Source: an uncultured Pelagibacteraceae bacterium (GTDB lineage: Bacteria; Pseudomonadota; Alphaproteobacteria; Pelagibacterales; Pelagibacteraceae). From it: a DNA stretch of 64,000 nt. A program made the position numbers and the translations under genes. Position 1 is the first letter of the stretch. Each line of letters begins with the position of its first letter. A model generated the notes under the pieces. That model did not search any database, had not been told where the DNA came from, and worked only from the letters and a program-made list of their open reading frames with translations. The stretch covers positions 186,805 through 250,804 of the forward strand of contig CACIKD010000001.1 of the NCBI GenBank assembly GCA_902587145.1, written 5' to 3'. Positions 56,174-64,000 of this stretch are shown here, piece by piece.

Positions 56174-58006
56174 ATGGACAAAAATTTATATATCGATGCA
56201 TCGCATCCAGATGAAACTAGAATCGTTCTTAAATCAAAAATTACAATTGAAGAATACGAATACGAAGATAAGAATAGGTTAAATTTTAAGAACAACATTT
56301 ATTTAGGAACAATTAGTAGAGTTGAACCTTCTCTGCAGGCCGCTTTTGTCGACTTTGGAAGAGTAAAACACGGATTTTTAGCCTTCAATGATATTCAATC
56401 AGATTATTATCAAATTCCATCTGCGGATAAAGAAAAACTTAAAAATGCTGAAGAAAAAATTCGTGAAGATTTAAAAAATACCAATATAGATGAAATTAAT
56501 AATCAGGAAACAAATTTAAATACTGAAAAAAATGAAAACACTGAAGATCAAAATAAAATTTCTAACACCCCAGTTGCTGAAAATAAAATTAATTATAGAG
56601 AAAGACTCAAAAACACTTACGGATTAAAAAAATATAGAATTCAAGAAGTCATAAAACCTGGTCAAGTAATTTTGATACAGGTTTTAAAAGAAGAGAGAGG
56701 CCAAAAAGGCGCCGCTTTAACAACTTTCATATCTCTTGCAGGAAAATATATGGTTTTAATGCCAAATACTGCAAAAGGAGGTGGAATTTCAAGAAAAATT
56801 TTTAATTCTAACGACAGGCAAAAAATTAGAGAAATTTTAACTAAAATAGAAATTCCTAAAAGCATGGGTGTTATTGTGAGAACAGCTGGGGCAAACAAAA
56901 CTAAAAATGAAATAGAAAAAGATTTTCAAAATACTTTGAAAACCTGGGATGAAATTAAAGATAAAGCGGTTGTTTCAAACGCACCTTCTTTAATTTATGA
57001 AGAAGGTGACATTATTAAAAGAGCTTTGAGAGACATTTATGACAATGACACAAAATATATTTATGTTGATGGAAATGAAGGTTATCAAAAAACAAAAAAA
57101 TTTATGAAAGAACTTATGCCTAAAAACGCAAAATACGTTAAAAAGTACAGAGGCAAAATACCATTATTTCATGACGCTTTAATTGAGAAAGAATTAAATA
57201 ATATTTTTGAACCAACAGTTAAACTAAAGTCAGGCGGATATTTAGTTATAAACCCAACTGAGGCTTTAGTGGCGATTGATATAAACTCTGGACAATCTAC
57301 AAAACAGATGAATATAGAAAAAACTGCTTTAAACACAAATCTTGAGGCTGCAGAGGAAATTTGTAGACAAATTAAATTGAGAGATCTCTCAGGTCTAATT
57401 GTTATAGATTTTATCGATATGTTAAATTTTTATAACAAAAGAACTGTTGAAAAAAAAATGAGAGAATGTGTCAGAAAAGATAGAGCTAGAATACAAATTG
57501 GTAGAATCAGTAACTTTGGTTTACTAGAAATGACCAGGCAACGATTAAGAGAGGGGTCGATTCGGTGGGAAACAAATTTATCTCTAGAGTCTTTTTCACA
57601 AAAAATTGTTAAAAAAATTGAGATGCTTGCTTTTAATAATAAGATTAAAATTATAAAAGCGTATGTACCCGATAAAGTGAAATTATATATAGAAAGTAAT
57701 TTATCAAAAGAACTAAGCTATTTTCAGAAAAAATTTGCTTATAAAATAGAATTTGTAGAAAAAGCCCAGTTCATAATACCTGAATACAAAATAGAATTGC
57801 TTAATAAATCAAAAAAAATAATAAATAAAATTGAAAATATAAGTCATATAAAATATTTAAATTCAGAAAAAGAAAATTATCCAAAAATTCAGAGGGGTGA
57901 TAAGAAAAATCAAAAAATATTAATCAAAAAAGCAAAAAACAAAGAGGAAATAAAAAAAGAAAAAAAACCTAGAACCTTATGGATAAGGAAAAAAAAAGCT
58001 AGCTAA
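56174..58006 (+). CDS. rne: Ribonuclease E/G family endonuclease lacking the zinc-link cysteines
   Basis: The mRNA-decay and rRNA-processing endonuclease. It has 610 residues: RNase H-like N-terminus ([11 protein letters not shown]), an S1 domain split by a Lys/Asn-rich insertion (about 85-145), a 5'-sensor region and the DNase I-like catalytic domain with Asp369 (VAIDINSG) and Asp412 (IVIDFID), 43 residues apart as in E. coli. The zinc-link CPxC expected around residues 462-475 is absent. There is no long C-terminal scaffold, only a Lys-rich tail, so it is between RNase G and RNase E in size. AGGA before the ATG supports the start. Confidence 0.92.
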   Translation: MDKNLYIDASHPDETRIVLKSKITIEEYEYEDKNRLNFKNNIYLGTISRVEPSLQAAFVDFGRVKHGFLAFNDIQSDYYQIPSADKEKLKNAEEKIREDLKNTNIDEINNQETNLNTEKNENTEDQNKISNTPVAENKINYRERLKNTYGLKKYRIQEVIKPGQVILIQVLKEERGQKGAALTTFISLAGKYMVLMPNTAKGGGISRKIFNSNDRQKIREILTKIEIPKSMGVIVRTAGANKTKNEIEKDFQNTLKTWDEIKDKAVVSNAPSLIYEEGDIIKRALRDIYDNDTKYIYVDGNEGYQKTKKFMKELMPKNAKYVKKYRGKIPLFHDALIEKELNNIFEPTVKLKSGGYLVINPTEALVAIDINSGQSTKQMNIEKTALNTNLEAAEEICRQIKLRDLSGLIVIDFIDMLNFYNKRTVEKKMRECVRKDRARIQIGRISNFGLLEMTRQRLREGSIRWETNLSLESFSQKIVKKIEMLAFNNKIKIIKAYVPDKVKLYIESNLSKELSYFQKKFAYKIEFVEKAQFIIPEYKIELLNKSKKIINKIENISHIKYLNSEKENYPKIQRGDKKNQKILIKKAKNKEEIKKEKKPRTLWIRKKKAS

Positions 58007-58775
58007 TTAAATCTTTTTCTGGAGAAGACGCGCTAGCAATATTATTTTTTTTCATCCTCCCAGATAAAAAAGATTTTCTTCCTGAAATTACTGCATACTT
58101 AAAAGCCTCAGCCATTTGAACTGGTTTTTTTGCGAGTGCTATAGCTGAGTTAATTAAAACTCCATCACATCCCATCTCCATAGCGATTGTAGCATCAGAT
58201 GCAGTTCCAATTCCAGCATCAATTATAACAGGTACTTTTGATTGTTTTATTATTAGTGATATATTAAGTTTGTTATGTATTCCAAGTCCAGATCCAATAG
58301 GTGCAGCCAAAGGCATAATAGCTGAGGCTCCTATATCTTCTAATTTTTTTGCATGAAGTGGGTCGTCAGTGCAATAAACTAGAACTTTAAATCCTTCCTT
58401 TACTAAAACCTTAGTAGTTTTTAATGTTTCAATCATGTCAGGGTAAAGCGTTTTTTTATCTCCTAATATTTCTAATTTTACCATTTTCCAACCACCAATT
58501 TCTCTTGCTAATCTTAAAGTCCTTAGTGCGTCATTTGAATTAAAACATCCTGCAGTGTTCGGGAGGTAATTAATTTTTTTTGGATTTACGTAATCCATTA
58601 ATAGAGGTTTCCTTTTATCTGAAATATTTACCCTTCTAACGGCTACTGTGACCATATCTGCACCAGATGATTTTATAGCTTGTGCAGTCTCATTAAGACT
58701 CTTATATTTACCAGTCCCTACTATTAATCTAGATTTTAGTATTTTTTTATCGATTTTAAAAATATCTCTATTCAT
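57999..58775 (-). CDS. thiG: Thiazole synthase
   Basis: Makes the thiazole phosphate of thiamine from DXP, ThiS thiocarboxylate and dehydroglycine. The 258-residue TIM barrel has [15 protein letters not shown], the catalytic Lys in [20 protein letters not shown] and [12 protein letters not shown] place the start at 58,775 ([13 protein letters not shown]), just after the thiS stop. An in-frame start at 58,790 would lie within thiS. Other thi genes were not seen in the window. Confidence 0.94.
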   Translation of the reverse strand: MNRDIFKIDKKILKSRLIVGTGKYKSLNETAQAIKSSGADMVTVAVRRVNISDKRKPLLMDYVNPKKINYLPNTAGCFNSNDALRTLRLAREIGGWKMVKLEILGDKKTLYPDMIETLKTTKVLVKEGFKVLVYCTDDPLHAKKLEDIGASAIMPLAAPIGSGLGIHNKLNISLIIKQSKVPVIIDAGIGTASDATIAMEMGCDGVLINSAIALAKKPVQMAEAFKYAVISGRKSFLSGRMKKNNIASASSPEKDLIS

Positions 58776-58776
58776 C

Positions 58777-58980
58777 TCAGCCCCCACCAATAAATTGAAC
58801 TATTTCGATTATGTCATTATTATTTAATTTTTTTTTATTGTACTGGTTTTGGGGTAAAATTTTACCATTAAGTTCTATCGCTACCTTTTTCCTATTTATT
58901 TTATATTTTTTTAACATTTCAAGTATTGAAAAGTTTTGCTTTATAGCTACTTTTTTTCCATTTATTTGAATTTTTGCCAT
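58777..58980 (-). CDS. thiS: Sulfur carrier protein ThiS
   Basis: A 67-residue ubiquitin-fold protein that carries the sulfur for thiazole synthesis. It has the ThiS-like N-terminus [11 protein letters not shown] and ends in the required C-terminal Gly-Gly (QFIGGG; one glycine more than usual). It directly precedes thiG. It is divergent from aroQ across 32 bp. Confidence 0.9.
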   Translation of the reverse strand: MAKIQINGKKVAIKQNFSILEMLKKYKINRKKVAIELNGKILPQNQYNKKKLNNNDIIEIVQFIGGG

Positions 58981-59012
58981 AATTTAGTTATCTATATTAA
59001 CTATATCGAATT

Positions 59013-59459
59013 ATGTTAAATATTGTAATTATCAACGGCCCCAATCTTAACCTATTAGGCGAAAGGGAAAAAGATAAATATGGTAACACTTCCTTTGAGG
59101 AAATTAAAAAAAATTGTTTATCTTTTTCAAAAGAACATAATATTAACCTAACTTTTTTTCAATCGAATGTTGAAGGGGAAATTGTGAATGAAATTCAAAA
59201 AGCAAGGGAAAATCAAAAATGTTTAATAATAAATGCTGGTGGATATACACATACCTCTGTAGCTATTCACGATGCTTTAAAAATTTTGAAAATTCCAATA
59301 GTTGAATTACATATAACGAATATTTATAAAAGAGAAGATTTCAGGCATAAATCTTTGATAAGTAAAGTAGCCAATGGTATAATATGCGGATTGGGTGTTG
59401 AGGGCTATACTTTAGCTTTAAAAGCTTCTATAGATTTAATAAAAAATGAAAATAGATAA
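59013..59459 (+). CDS. aroQ: 3-dehydroquinate dehydratase, type II
   Basis: Third step of the shikimate pathway. The 148-residue protein has INGPNLNLLGEREKDKYG with the catalytic Tyr, INAGGYTHTS, and the substrate site ELHITNIYKREDFRHKS with the catalytic His. It overlaps accB by 14 bp, the standard aroQ-accB-accC order of alphaproteobacteria. Confidence 0.95.
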   Translation: MLNIVIINGPNLNLLGEREKDKYGNTSFEEIKKNCLSFSKEHNINLTFFQSNVEGEIVNEIQKARENQKCLIINAGGYTHTSVAIHDALKILKIPIVELHITNIYKREDFRHKSLISKVANGIICGLGVEGYTLALKASIDLIKNENR

Positions 59460-59874
59460 AAAATTAATTAAAGAATTGGTAGACTGTTTAAGTGAATTCA
59501 ATATTACCGAAATAGAGTATCAAGACGGGGGTAAAAAAATAAAAGTCTCTAAAGCTACTAAGGCAATTTCGGATAAAGGAGTGACTAAGGCTGTAGTTTC
59601 TCCTAACAAAAGTGTTTTATCAAATAACGATGATCAAAAAGGCATAAGAGTAAAATCGCCAATTATAGGTACAGCTTATTTAGCTCCAGAACCTGGGGCA
59701 AAAAAATTTATTAAAGTTGGAGATAAAATTAAAAAAGGTCAAACAGTAATGATAGTAGAAGCTATGAAAACAATGAATCATGTACCATCATCATCAGACG
59801 GAATTGTTAAACAGATTATGGTTAATGATGGTCAACCTGTAGAATTTGGTCAAACTCTCATTATTTTAGAATAA
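59446..59874 (+). CDS. accB: Biotin carboxyl carrier protein of acetyl-CoA carboxylase
   Basis: Carries biotin between the two half reactions of acetyl-CoA carboxylase. It has 142 residues: an N-terminal helix, a linker and a biotinyl domain with the attachment lysine in VEAMKTMNHV (Lys near 105). The EAMKTMN form instead of EAMKMMN is usual in alphaproteobacteria. The biotin ligase gene is at 11.5 kb in this window. Confidence 0.96.
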   Translation: MKIDKKLIKELVDCLSEFNITEIEYQDGGKKIKVSKATKAISDKGVTKAVVSPNKSVLSNNDDQKGIRVKSPIIGTAYLAPEPGAKKFIKVGDKIKKGQTVMIVEAMKTMNHVPSSSDGIVKQIMVNDGQPVEFGQTLIILE

Positions 59875-59875
59875 A

Positions 59876-61213
59876 ATGTTTAAAAAAGTATTGATAGCTA
59901 ATAGAGGTGAAATAGCTGTTAGAATAATAAGAGCATGTAAAGAGTGGGGAATAAATACAGTAGCTGTTCATTCAGATGTGGATTCTGAATCAATGCATGT
60001 AAGATTGGCAGATGAAAGTGTATGTATTGGGTCTCACCAACCTCAAAATAGCTATTTAAATATTTCTTCATTAATGTCAGCCGTAGATTTAACTGGAGCT
60101 GAAGCTATACATCCAGGCTACGGTTTTTTATCTGAAAATGCTAAATTTGCAGATGTTGTATCAAAACATGGAATAAAATTCATAGGTCCTAGTTCCAAAC
60201 TAATTGGAGAAATGGGAGATAAAATCCAAGCAAAAAAAATAGCAAAAAAAAACGGTCTTCCTGTAATAGAAGGCTCGGAAGGTTCAGTAAAGTCTTTTGA
60301 AGAGGCTAAAAGCTTAAGTAAAGAAATAGGTTATCCTATTCTTATTAAAGCTGCAGCAGGAGGTGGTGGAAAAGGAATGAAGATTGTGGAAAATGAGTCT
60401 AAACTTTCCGAATTATTTTCTTTGGCAAAGAATGAGGCAAAAAAATATTTTGGTAACGATGACTTATATATTGAAAAATATTTTAAAAACCCGAGACATA
60501 TTGAGGTTCAAATAATGTCTGGAAAAAATAGAACAGTTCAACTAGGAGAAAGAGATTGTTCAGTACAAAGAAGACATCAAAAATTAATTGAGGAAACTCC
60601 AAGTCCAGTTTTAACTGCTGAGCAAAGAGAAGACTTGTTAAATAAAACAGTAAAAATGGTTGAGAATATTGGTTATGAAGGTGCGGGAACAGTAGAATTT
60701 ATTTTTGAAAACGGGAAATTTTATTTTCTTGAAATGAATACAAGAGTACAGGTTGAACATCCAGTAACAGAAGTGCAAACAGGTATTGATATTGTTAAAG
60801 AACAACTTTGGATTGCTTTTACAGGTAATACGGCATTAAAACAAAGTGATATCAATCCTAGAGGTCACTCAATAGAATGTAGAATTAACGCAGAAGATCC
60901 ATCAAAAGATTTTCAACCTTGTCCAGGCACAATTTCTGTTTGCCATCAACCTTCAGGTTTTAGAACGAGAGTGGATGGTTCAATTTTTCAAGGATGTAAA
61001 ATTACTCCATATTATGACAGTCTTATAGCAAAAGTTATATGTAAAGGTAGAAATAGAACAGAAGCTATCCAACGAACTTTACGATCTTTAGATGAATTCG
61101 TGTTAGAGGGAATAACGACAACAATTGAATTACATAAAAAAATATTGAGTCATAAAAAGTTTTTAGACTCCTCATTTGATACTAATTGGTTAGGAAAAGA
61201 AAAATTTTTTTAA
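59876..61213 (+). CDS. accC: Biotin carboxylase subunit of acetyl-CoA carboxylase
   Basis: ATP-grasp enzyme that carboxylates biotin on AccB. The 445 residues include KVLIANRGEIAVRIIRA, the glycine-rich ATP loop KAAAGGGGKGMK, ERDCSVQRRHQKLIEE and FLEMNTRVQVEHPVTE. The length is normal. It starts 1 bp after accB, so translation is coupled. Its stop interlocks with that of the convergent DUF2155 gene. No aat gene follows, unlike many relatives. Confidence 0.97.
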   Translation: MFKKVLIANRGEIAVRIIRACKEWGINTVAVHSDVDSESMHVRLADESVCIGSHQPQNSYLNISSLMSAVDLTGAEAIHPGYGFLSENAKFADVVSKHGIKFIGPSSKLIGEMGDKIQAKKIAKKNGLPVIEGSEGSVKSFEEAKSLSKEIGYPILIKAAAGGGGKGMKIVENESKLSELFSLAKNEAKKYFGNDDLYIEKYFKNPRHIEVQIMSGKNRTVQLGERDCSVQRRHQKLIEETPSPVLTAEQREDLLNKTVKMVENIGYEGAGTVEFIFENGKFYFLEMNTRVQVEHPVTEVQTGIDIVKEQLWIAFTGNTALKQSDINPRGHSIECRINAEDPSKDFQPCPGTISVCHQPSGFRTRVDGSIFQGCKITPYYDSLIAKVICKGRNRTEAIQRTLRSLDEFVLEGITTTIELHKKILSHKKFLDSSFDTNWLGKEKFF

Positions 61214-61725
61214 GCATTATCACAACTGACTAACCAAATGTCATATATAGCATGATCTATAGGAGCTAGTGATGGATTTGATGAAAAAGTCCATCCATTA
61301 AAAATAAACACTTTTTCATTTTGATTTTCTGAAATATCTCTTACTTGAAGATAAGCTACTGAATTATCTTTTGTTTTAGAATTGCTGGAAATACCACATT
61401 TCAGGGCTTTGATTTCTAATAAACCAAATTTAATTGTTTCTCCTAATTTTATTTTTATTGGAATTGTTTTAGCTGTTATTTTGTCTAAGCCAATTAAGTT
61501 TACAAATTTTATGTTATCTTTTTTACTTTCTTTAATATCTCTTTTTTTTATTGAAGAATTTGGATTTGAAGTAGTTTCTTTCTCATTTTCTAAAATTTCA
61601 TAACTTGGCTCTAAATTTTCTAAATTAATGATTGGAGCTGAAAGAATTTTATCATCTGCCTCTAGACTTAAAAAAAAACTCAAAATAAAAAAAAATATTG
61701 ATAATTTAATTTTTCCAAGTCTCAT
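61210..61725 (-). CDS. DUF2155 family exported protein
   Basis: A 171-residue protein with a likely signal peptide ([20 protein letters not shown], cleaved near 22) and a C-terminal DUF2155-like domain with KIKLGETIKFGLLEIKALKC and VFIFNGWTFSSNPSLAPIDH, ending in WLVSCD. The function is unknown. I use the ATG at 61,725, which gives a signal peptide and a 20-bp overlap with NDUFA12; an upstream start at 61,848 adds 41 residues lying inside that gene. Confidence 0.82.
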   Translation of the reverse strand: MRLGKIKLSIFFFILSFFLSLEADDKILSAPIINLENLEPSYEILENEKETTSNPNSSIKKRDIKESKKDNIKFVNLIGLDKITAKTIPIKIKLGETIKFGLLEIKALKCGISSNSKTKDNSVAYLQVRDISENQNEKVFIFNGWTFSSNPSLAPIDHAIYDIWLVSCDNA

Positions 61726-62077
61726 AGTCTTTAAATTTAGTTTTTTTAGATATTTTATTAGGTTTATATGCTTCGCTGGACCCAGATAAATTTTGAGCAT
61801 GGCTTTTCTGCCAGCTAAATTTTTTTGGGGGGTCAGATGGAACATCATTTATTGTATGATGCATCCACAAAAACCAATCAGACGTAATTTTTGTTGCTTC
61901 AATATCACTTTTATAAATGACCCATCTTTCGTCTTTTTTATTTTTATAATATTTATTTCCAAATTCATCTTTGCCAACATATTTTCCTGAAAACAAGGTT
62001 TTCAAAAATGTTCCAAAAGTATTTTTATTCCACCAGGTAAAAATCTGTTTTAATCCTATCATACTAAATCCACACAA
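61706..62077 (-). CDS. NDUFA12 family complex I accessory subunit
   Basis: A 123-residue homologue of the mitochondrial complex I subunit NDUFA12 (B17.2). It has [40 protein letters not shown] and [13 protein letters not shown], the core family pattern. In Paracoccus and related alphaproteobacteria this protein is a supernumerary subunit of complex I, so it probably joins the nuo products here. It overlaps the DUF2155 gene and lies 48 bp from the divergent TSCPD-like gene. Confidence 0.9.
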   Translation of the reverse strand: MCGFSMIGLKQIFTWWNKNTFGTFLKTLFSGKYVGKDEFGNKYYKNKKDERWVIYKSDIEATKITSDWFLWMHHTINDVPSDPPKKFSWQKSHAQNLSGSSEAYKPNKISKKTKFKDYETWKN

Positions 62078-62125
62078 TTTTTAATTGCATCATTATATTA
62101 TAGACACTTACTACAATTAAGTTGT

Positions 62126-62971
62126 ATGTTCAATTATCAGATTCTTCTTAAAATGAAAAAATACTTAGTAGAAACTTATTATACATGCACATTCAAAACC
62201 GTTCATAGTTTAAATGAGCTTAACGAAAAGACTATGGCTGATATTGACAAAAGAGAAGACGGAGTTGTTGAAGTCATAGAAGTGAAATTAAATAATAGAA
62301 AAACAAAAAAAATTGGAGAAAAAAGTAAAAAAGTAGTTGAAAAAGACCAAAAAGTTGAAGTTTTAGACAAAAAAATAGAGAAAAAAGTAAACAACTTAGT
62401 TCAAAACAAATCTGAACTTCATAATAAAATCCAAACAAAGTTAGGTAGTAGATTTAAAATGCCAGATAGACGAAAAGGTTACATACAAAAAGCCTCAATC
62501 GGGGAACATAAGATATATTTACACACAGGCGAATACGACGATGGTAAGATTGGTGAAATTTTCATAGATACTAATAAGGAGGGTGAGCTAGTTAAGGCTC
62601 TAATGAATAATTTTGCAATAGCTATTTCTTTGGGTCTGCAATATGGAGTGCCATTAGATGAATTTGTTGATGCATTTATTGACACAAAATTTGAACCATC
62701 GGGTAAAGTAGAGGGAAATGACAGGATTTTAAGTGCAACATCAATATTAGATTATGTTTTTAGAGAATTGGCAATTTCTTATTTGGGAAAAGAAGATTTG
62801 GCTCACACCCCTTCAATTTCTAAAGTTCAAAATAATGAAGATTATAATAGTGATGATAAATTTCTAAAGATTGTTAAAAATATCACTTCTAAAGGTTTTG
62901 TGAGAAGTAACTATGAAGAAAAATTGGTTGATTTAAGTGATATACGTTTAAATTTAAAATCAAAAAACTAA
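62126..62971 (+). CDS. Stand-alone TSCPD-like protein related to the C-terminus of B12-dependent ribonucleotide reductase
   Basis: A 281-residue protein. The N-terminal 60 residues ([19 protein letters not shown]) are unassigned; a highly charged Lys/Glu linker follows (about 60-115). The domain from about residue 118 contains [52 protein letters not shown] and [20 protein letters not shown], as in the C-terminal part of alphaproteobacterial NrdJ. The catalytic barrel is missing and no SCPD motif is visible, so it cannot reduce nucleotides itself. It may be a regulator or paralogue. A second ATG at 62,153 ([10 protein letters not shown]) is an equally possible start. Confidence 0.75.
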   Translation: MFNYQILLKMKKYLVETYYTCTFKTVHSLNELNEKTMADIDKREDGVVEVIEVKLNNRKTKKIGEKSKKVVEKDQKVEVLDKKIEKKVNNLVQNKSELHNKIQTKLGSRFKMPDRRKGYIQKASIGEHKIYLHTGEYDDGKIGEIFIDTNKEGELVKALMNNFAIAISLGLQYGVPLDEFVDAFIDTKFEPSGKVEGNDRILSATSILDYVFRELAISYLGKEDLAHTPSISKVQNNEDYNSDDKFLKIVKNITSKGFVRSNYEEKLVDLSDIRLNLKSKN

Positions 62972-64000
62972 TTTTTTTTAATATCTTTTTTAATATTTAA
63001 TTCTTTTAATTGTTTATCGTCCACGTCAGATGGAGCTTTCATCATTAAATCTTGCGCATTTTGATTCATAGGAAATAATGTTACCTCCCTTATATTTTTT
63101 TCATTAGCTAATAGCATTACTATTCTATCAACTCCTGGAGCTATCCCACCATGTGGAGGCGCACCGTAACTTAACGCATTTATCATACCGCTAAACTTTT
63201 GATTAACTTCTTTTTTTTCATACCCAGCTATTGAAAAAAGTTTATACATTAATTCGGGTATGTGATTTCTTATTGCTCCTGATGAGAGTTCAACACCGTT
63301 ACAGACAATATCATATTGATATGCTTTAATATTTAATGGCTCTTTAAAATTAAGTGTTTCTATATCACCTTGTGGCATAGAAAAAGGGTTGTGACAAAAC
63401 TTAATTTTTTTAGTTTGTTCATCTAATTCAAACATAGGATAGTCAACAATCCAGCAAAAAGCGTATTGATTTTCATCTACAAGATTTAGTTCTTTAGCAA
63501 TTTTATCTCTTGAAATTGATAAAATTTTTTCGACATCCTTCTCATTTCCACAAGCCATAAATATACTATCGCCTATGTCCATTTTGCATTTTTTCATTAA
63601 ATCTTTAAGAGACTCTTCGCTAAAAAATTTGCCAATAGGGCCTTTGCCTGAAATCTTATCTGTTTTTTCTAGAGTAAAATAAGCTAGTCCCGAAGCGCCT
63701 TGTTCCTTAGCCCACTTGTCAATATTATCAAAAAAACTTCTAGGTTTGTCTTTTGTATTTTTTGTAACAATGCATCTCACTTTAGAACCTTTAGAAACCA
63801 ATTTTTTAAAAATATCGAACTTTACATCCTCTCTTGTAAATAAATGAGTAATATCTTTTATTATTAAAGGATTTCTTAAGTCAGGTTTATCAGTCCCGTA
63901 ATTAAGCATGGACTCAACATATGGAATTCTTGGAAATTTAATGTTTACTTTTTTTGATGAAAATTTTTTAAATAAATTTACCATCAAAGTTTCTAAAACT
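62968..64000 (-). CDS. aspS: Aspartyl-tRNA synthetase (partial, N-terminus outside window)
   Basis: The frame is open to the window edge and reads [13 protein letters not shown] before an internal Met at 63,987, so the apparent start is not real. About 340 C-terminal residues are visible: [11 protein letters not shown], the GAD insertion domain typical of bacterial AspRS ([19 protein letters not shown]), [26 protein letters not shown] and motif 3 [14 protein letters not shown]. The N-terminal anticodon-binding domain is missing. Its stop (TAG) interlocks with the TAA of the TSCPD-like gene. Confidence 0.96.
   Translation of the reverse strand, partial: VLETLMVNLFKKFSSKKVNIKFPRIPYVESMLNYGTDKPDLRNPLIIKDITHLFTREDVKFDIFKKLVSKGSKVRCIVTKNTKDKPRSFFDNIDKWAKEQGASGLAYFTLEKTDKISGKGPIGKFFSEESLKDLMKKCKMDIGDSIFMACGNEKDVEKILSISRDKIAKELNLVDENQYAFCWIVDYPMFELDEQTKKIKFCHNPFSMPQGDIETLNFKEPLNIKAYQYDIVCNGVELSSGAIRNHIPELMYKLFSIAGYEKKEVNQKFSGMINALSYGAPPHGGIAPGVDRIVMLLANEKNIREVTLFPMNQNAQDLMMKAPSDVDDKQLKELNIKKDIKKN

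Overview
The window looks like chromosomal DNA of a streamlined, very AT-rich alphaproteobacterium, most likely SAR11 (Pelagibacterales). The support is mixed: proteins are rich in Lys, Asn and Ile, spacers are mostly 0-100 bp, and gene orders are alphaproteobacterial (nuoA-N followed by birA-coaX-rnj-DUF1467-proS-lolC-lolD-dnaE; tRNA-Leu-tig-clpP-clpX-lon; aroQ-accB-accC next to DUF2155 and NDUFA12). No insertion sequence, integrase, phage gene or CRISPR array was seen.

Layout. (1) 1-25,835, all on the minus strand: the complete 14-gene complex I operon nuoA-N runs into birA, coaX, rnj (RNase J), a DUF1467 gene, proS, lolC/lolD, dnaE, then rpsB, tsf and frr (cut by the window edge). rpsB has its own structured leader. 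pyrH is absent from its usual place between tsf and frr. (2) 26,036-31,731: an accessory stretch with a methyltransferase and a GT-C-like membrane protein, two tRNA genes (Asp, Val), a zinc-ribbon membrane protein, and an unusual 848-residue fusion of sugar epimerase, cupin and C-methyltransferase. It separates nuo from lon. (3) 31,787-37,639, minus: protein quality control, tRNA-Leu, tig, clpP, clpX, lon. (4) 37,658-41,133: a polyprenyl-phosphate sugar transferase, an EamA transporter and, divergently, glnA. (5) 41,137-47,238, minus: a complete SUF iron-sulfur cluster operon headed by an IscR-like regulator. (6) 47,368-64,000: housekeeping genes in short alternating blocks: hydrolase, anmK, tyrS, an AsmA-like protein, prfB with a programmed frameshift, mrcA, rne/rng, thiSG, aroQ-accBC, a DUF2155 protein, an NDUFA12 protein, a TSCPD-like protein and aspS (cut by the edge).

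How the parts fit: the SUF operon would supply the iron-sulfur clusters that NuoB, E, F, G and I need, and NDUFA12 is an accessory subunit of the same complex I. BirA charges AccB, which works with AccC. Lon, ClpXP and trigger factor form one proteostasis block. AnmK and PBP1A serve the cell wall.

The points most worth following up are the rpsB pseudoknot leader, the prfB frameshift (which moves the real start upstream), the three-domain sugar enzyme, the stand-alone RNR-like TSCPD protein, an RNase E/G without its zinc-link cysteines, operator-like sites at nuoA, glnA and the SUF operon, a tRNA-Leu only 7 nt upstream of tig, and convergent genes whose stop codons interlock. I found no clear evidence of a wholly new multi-gene system.
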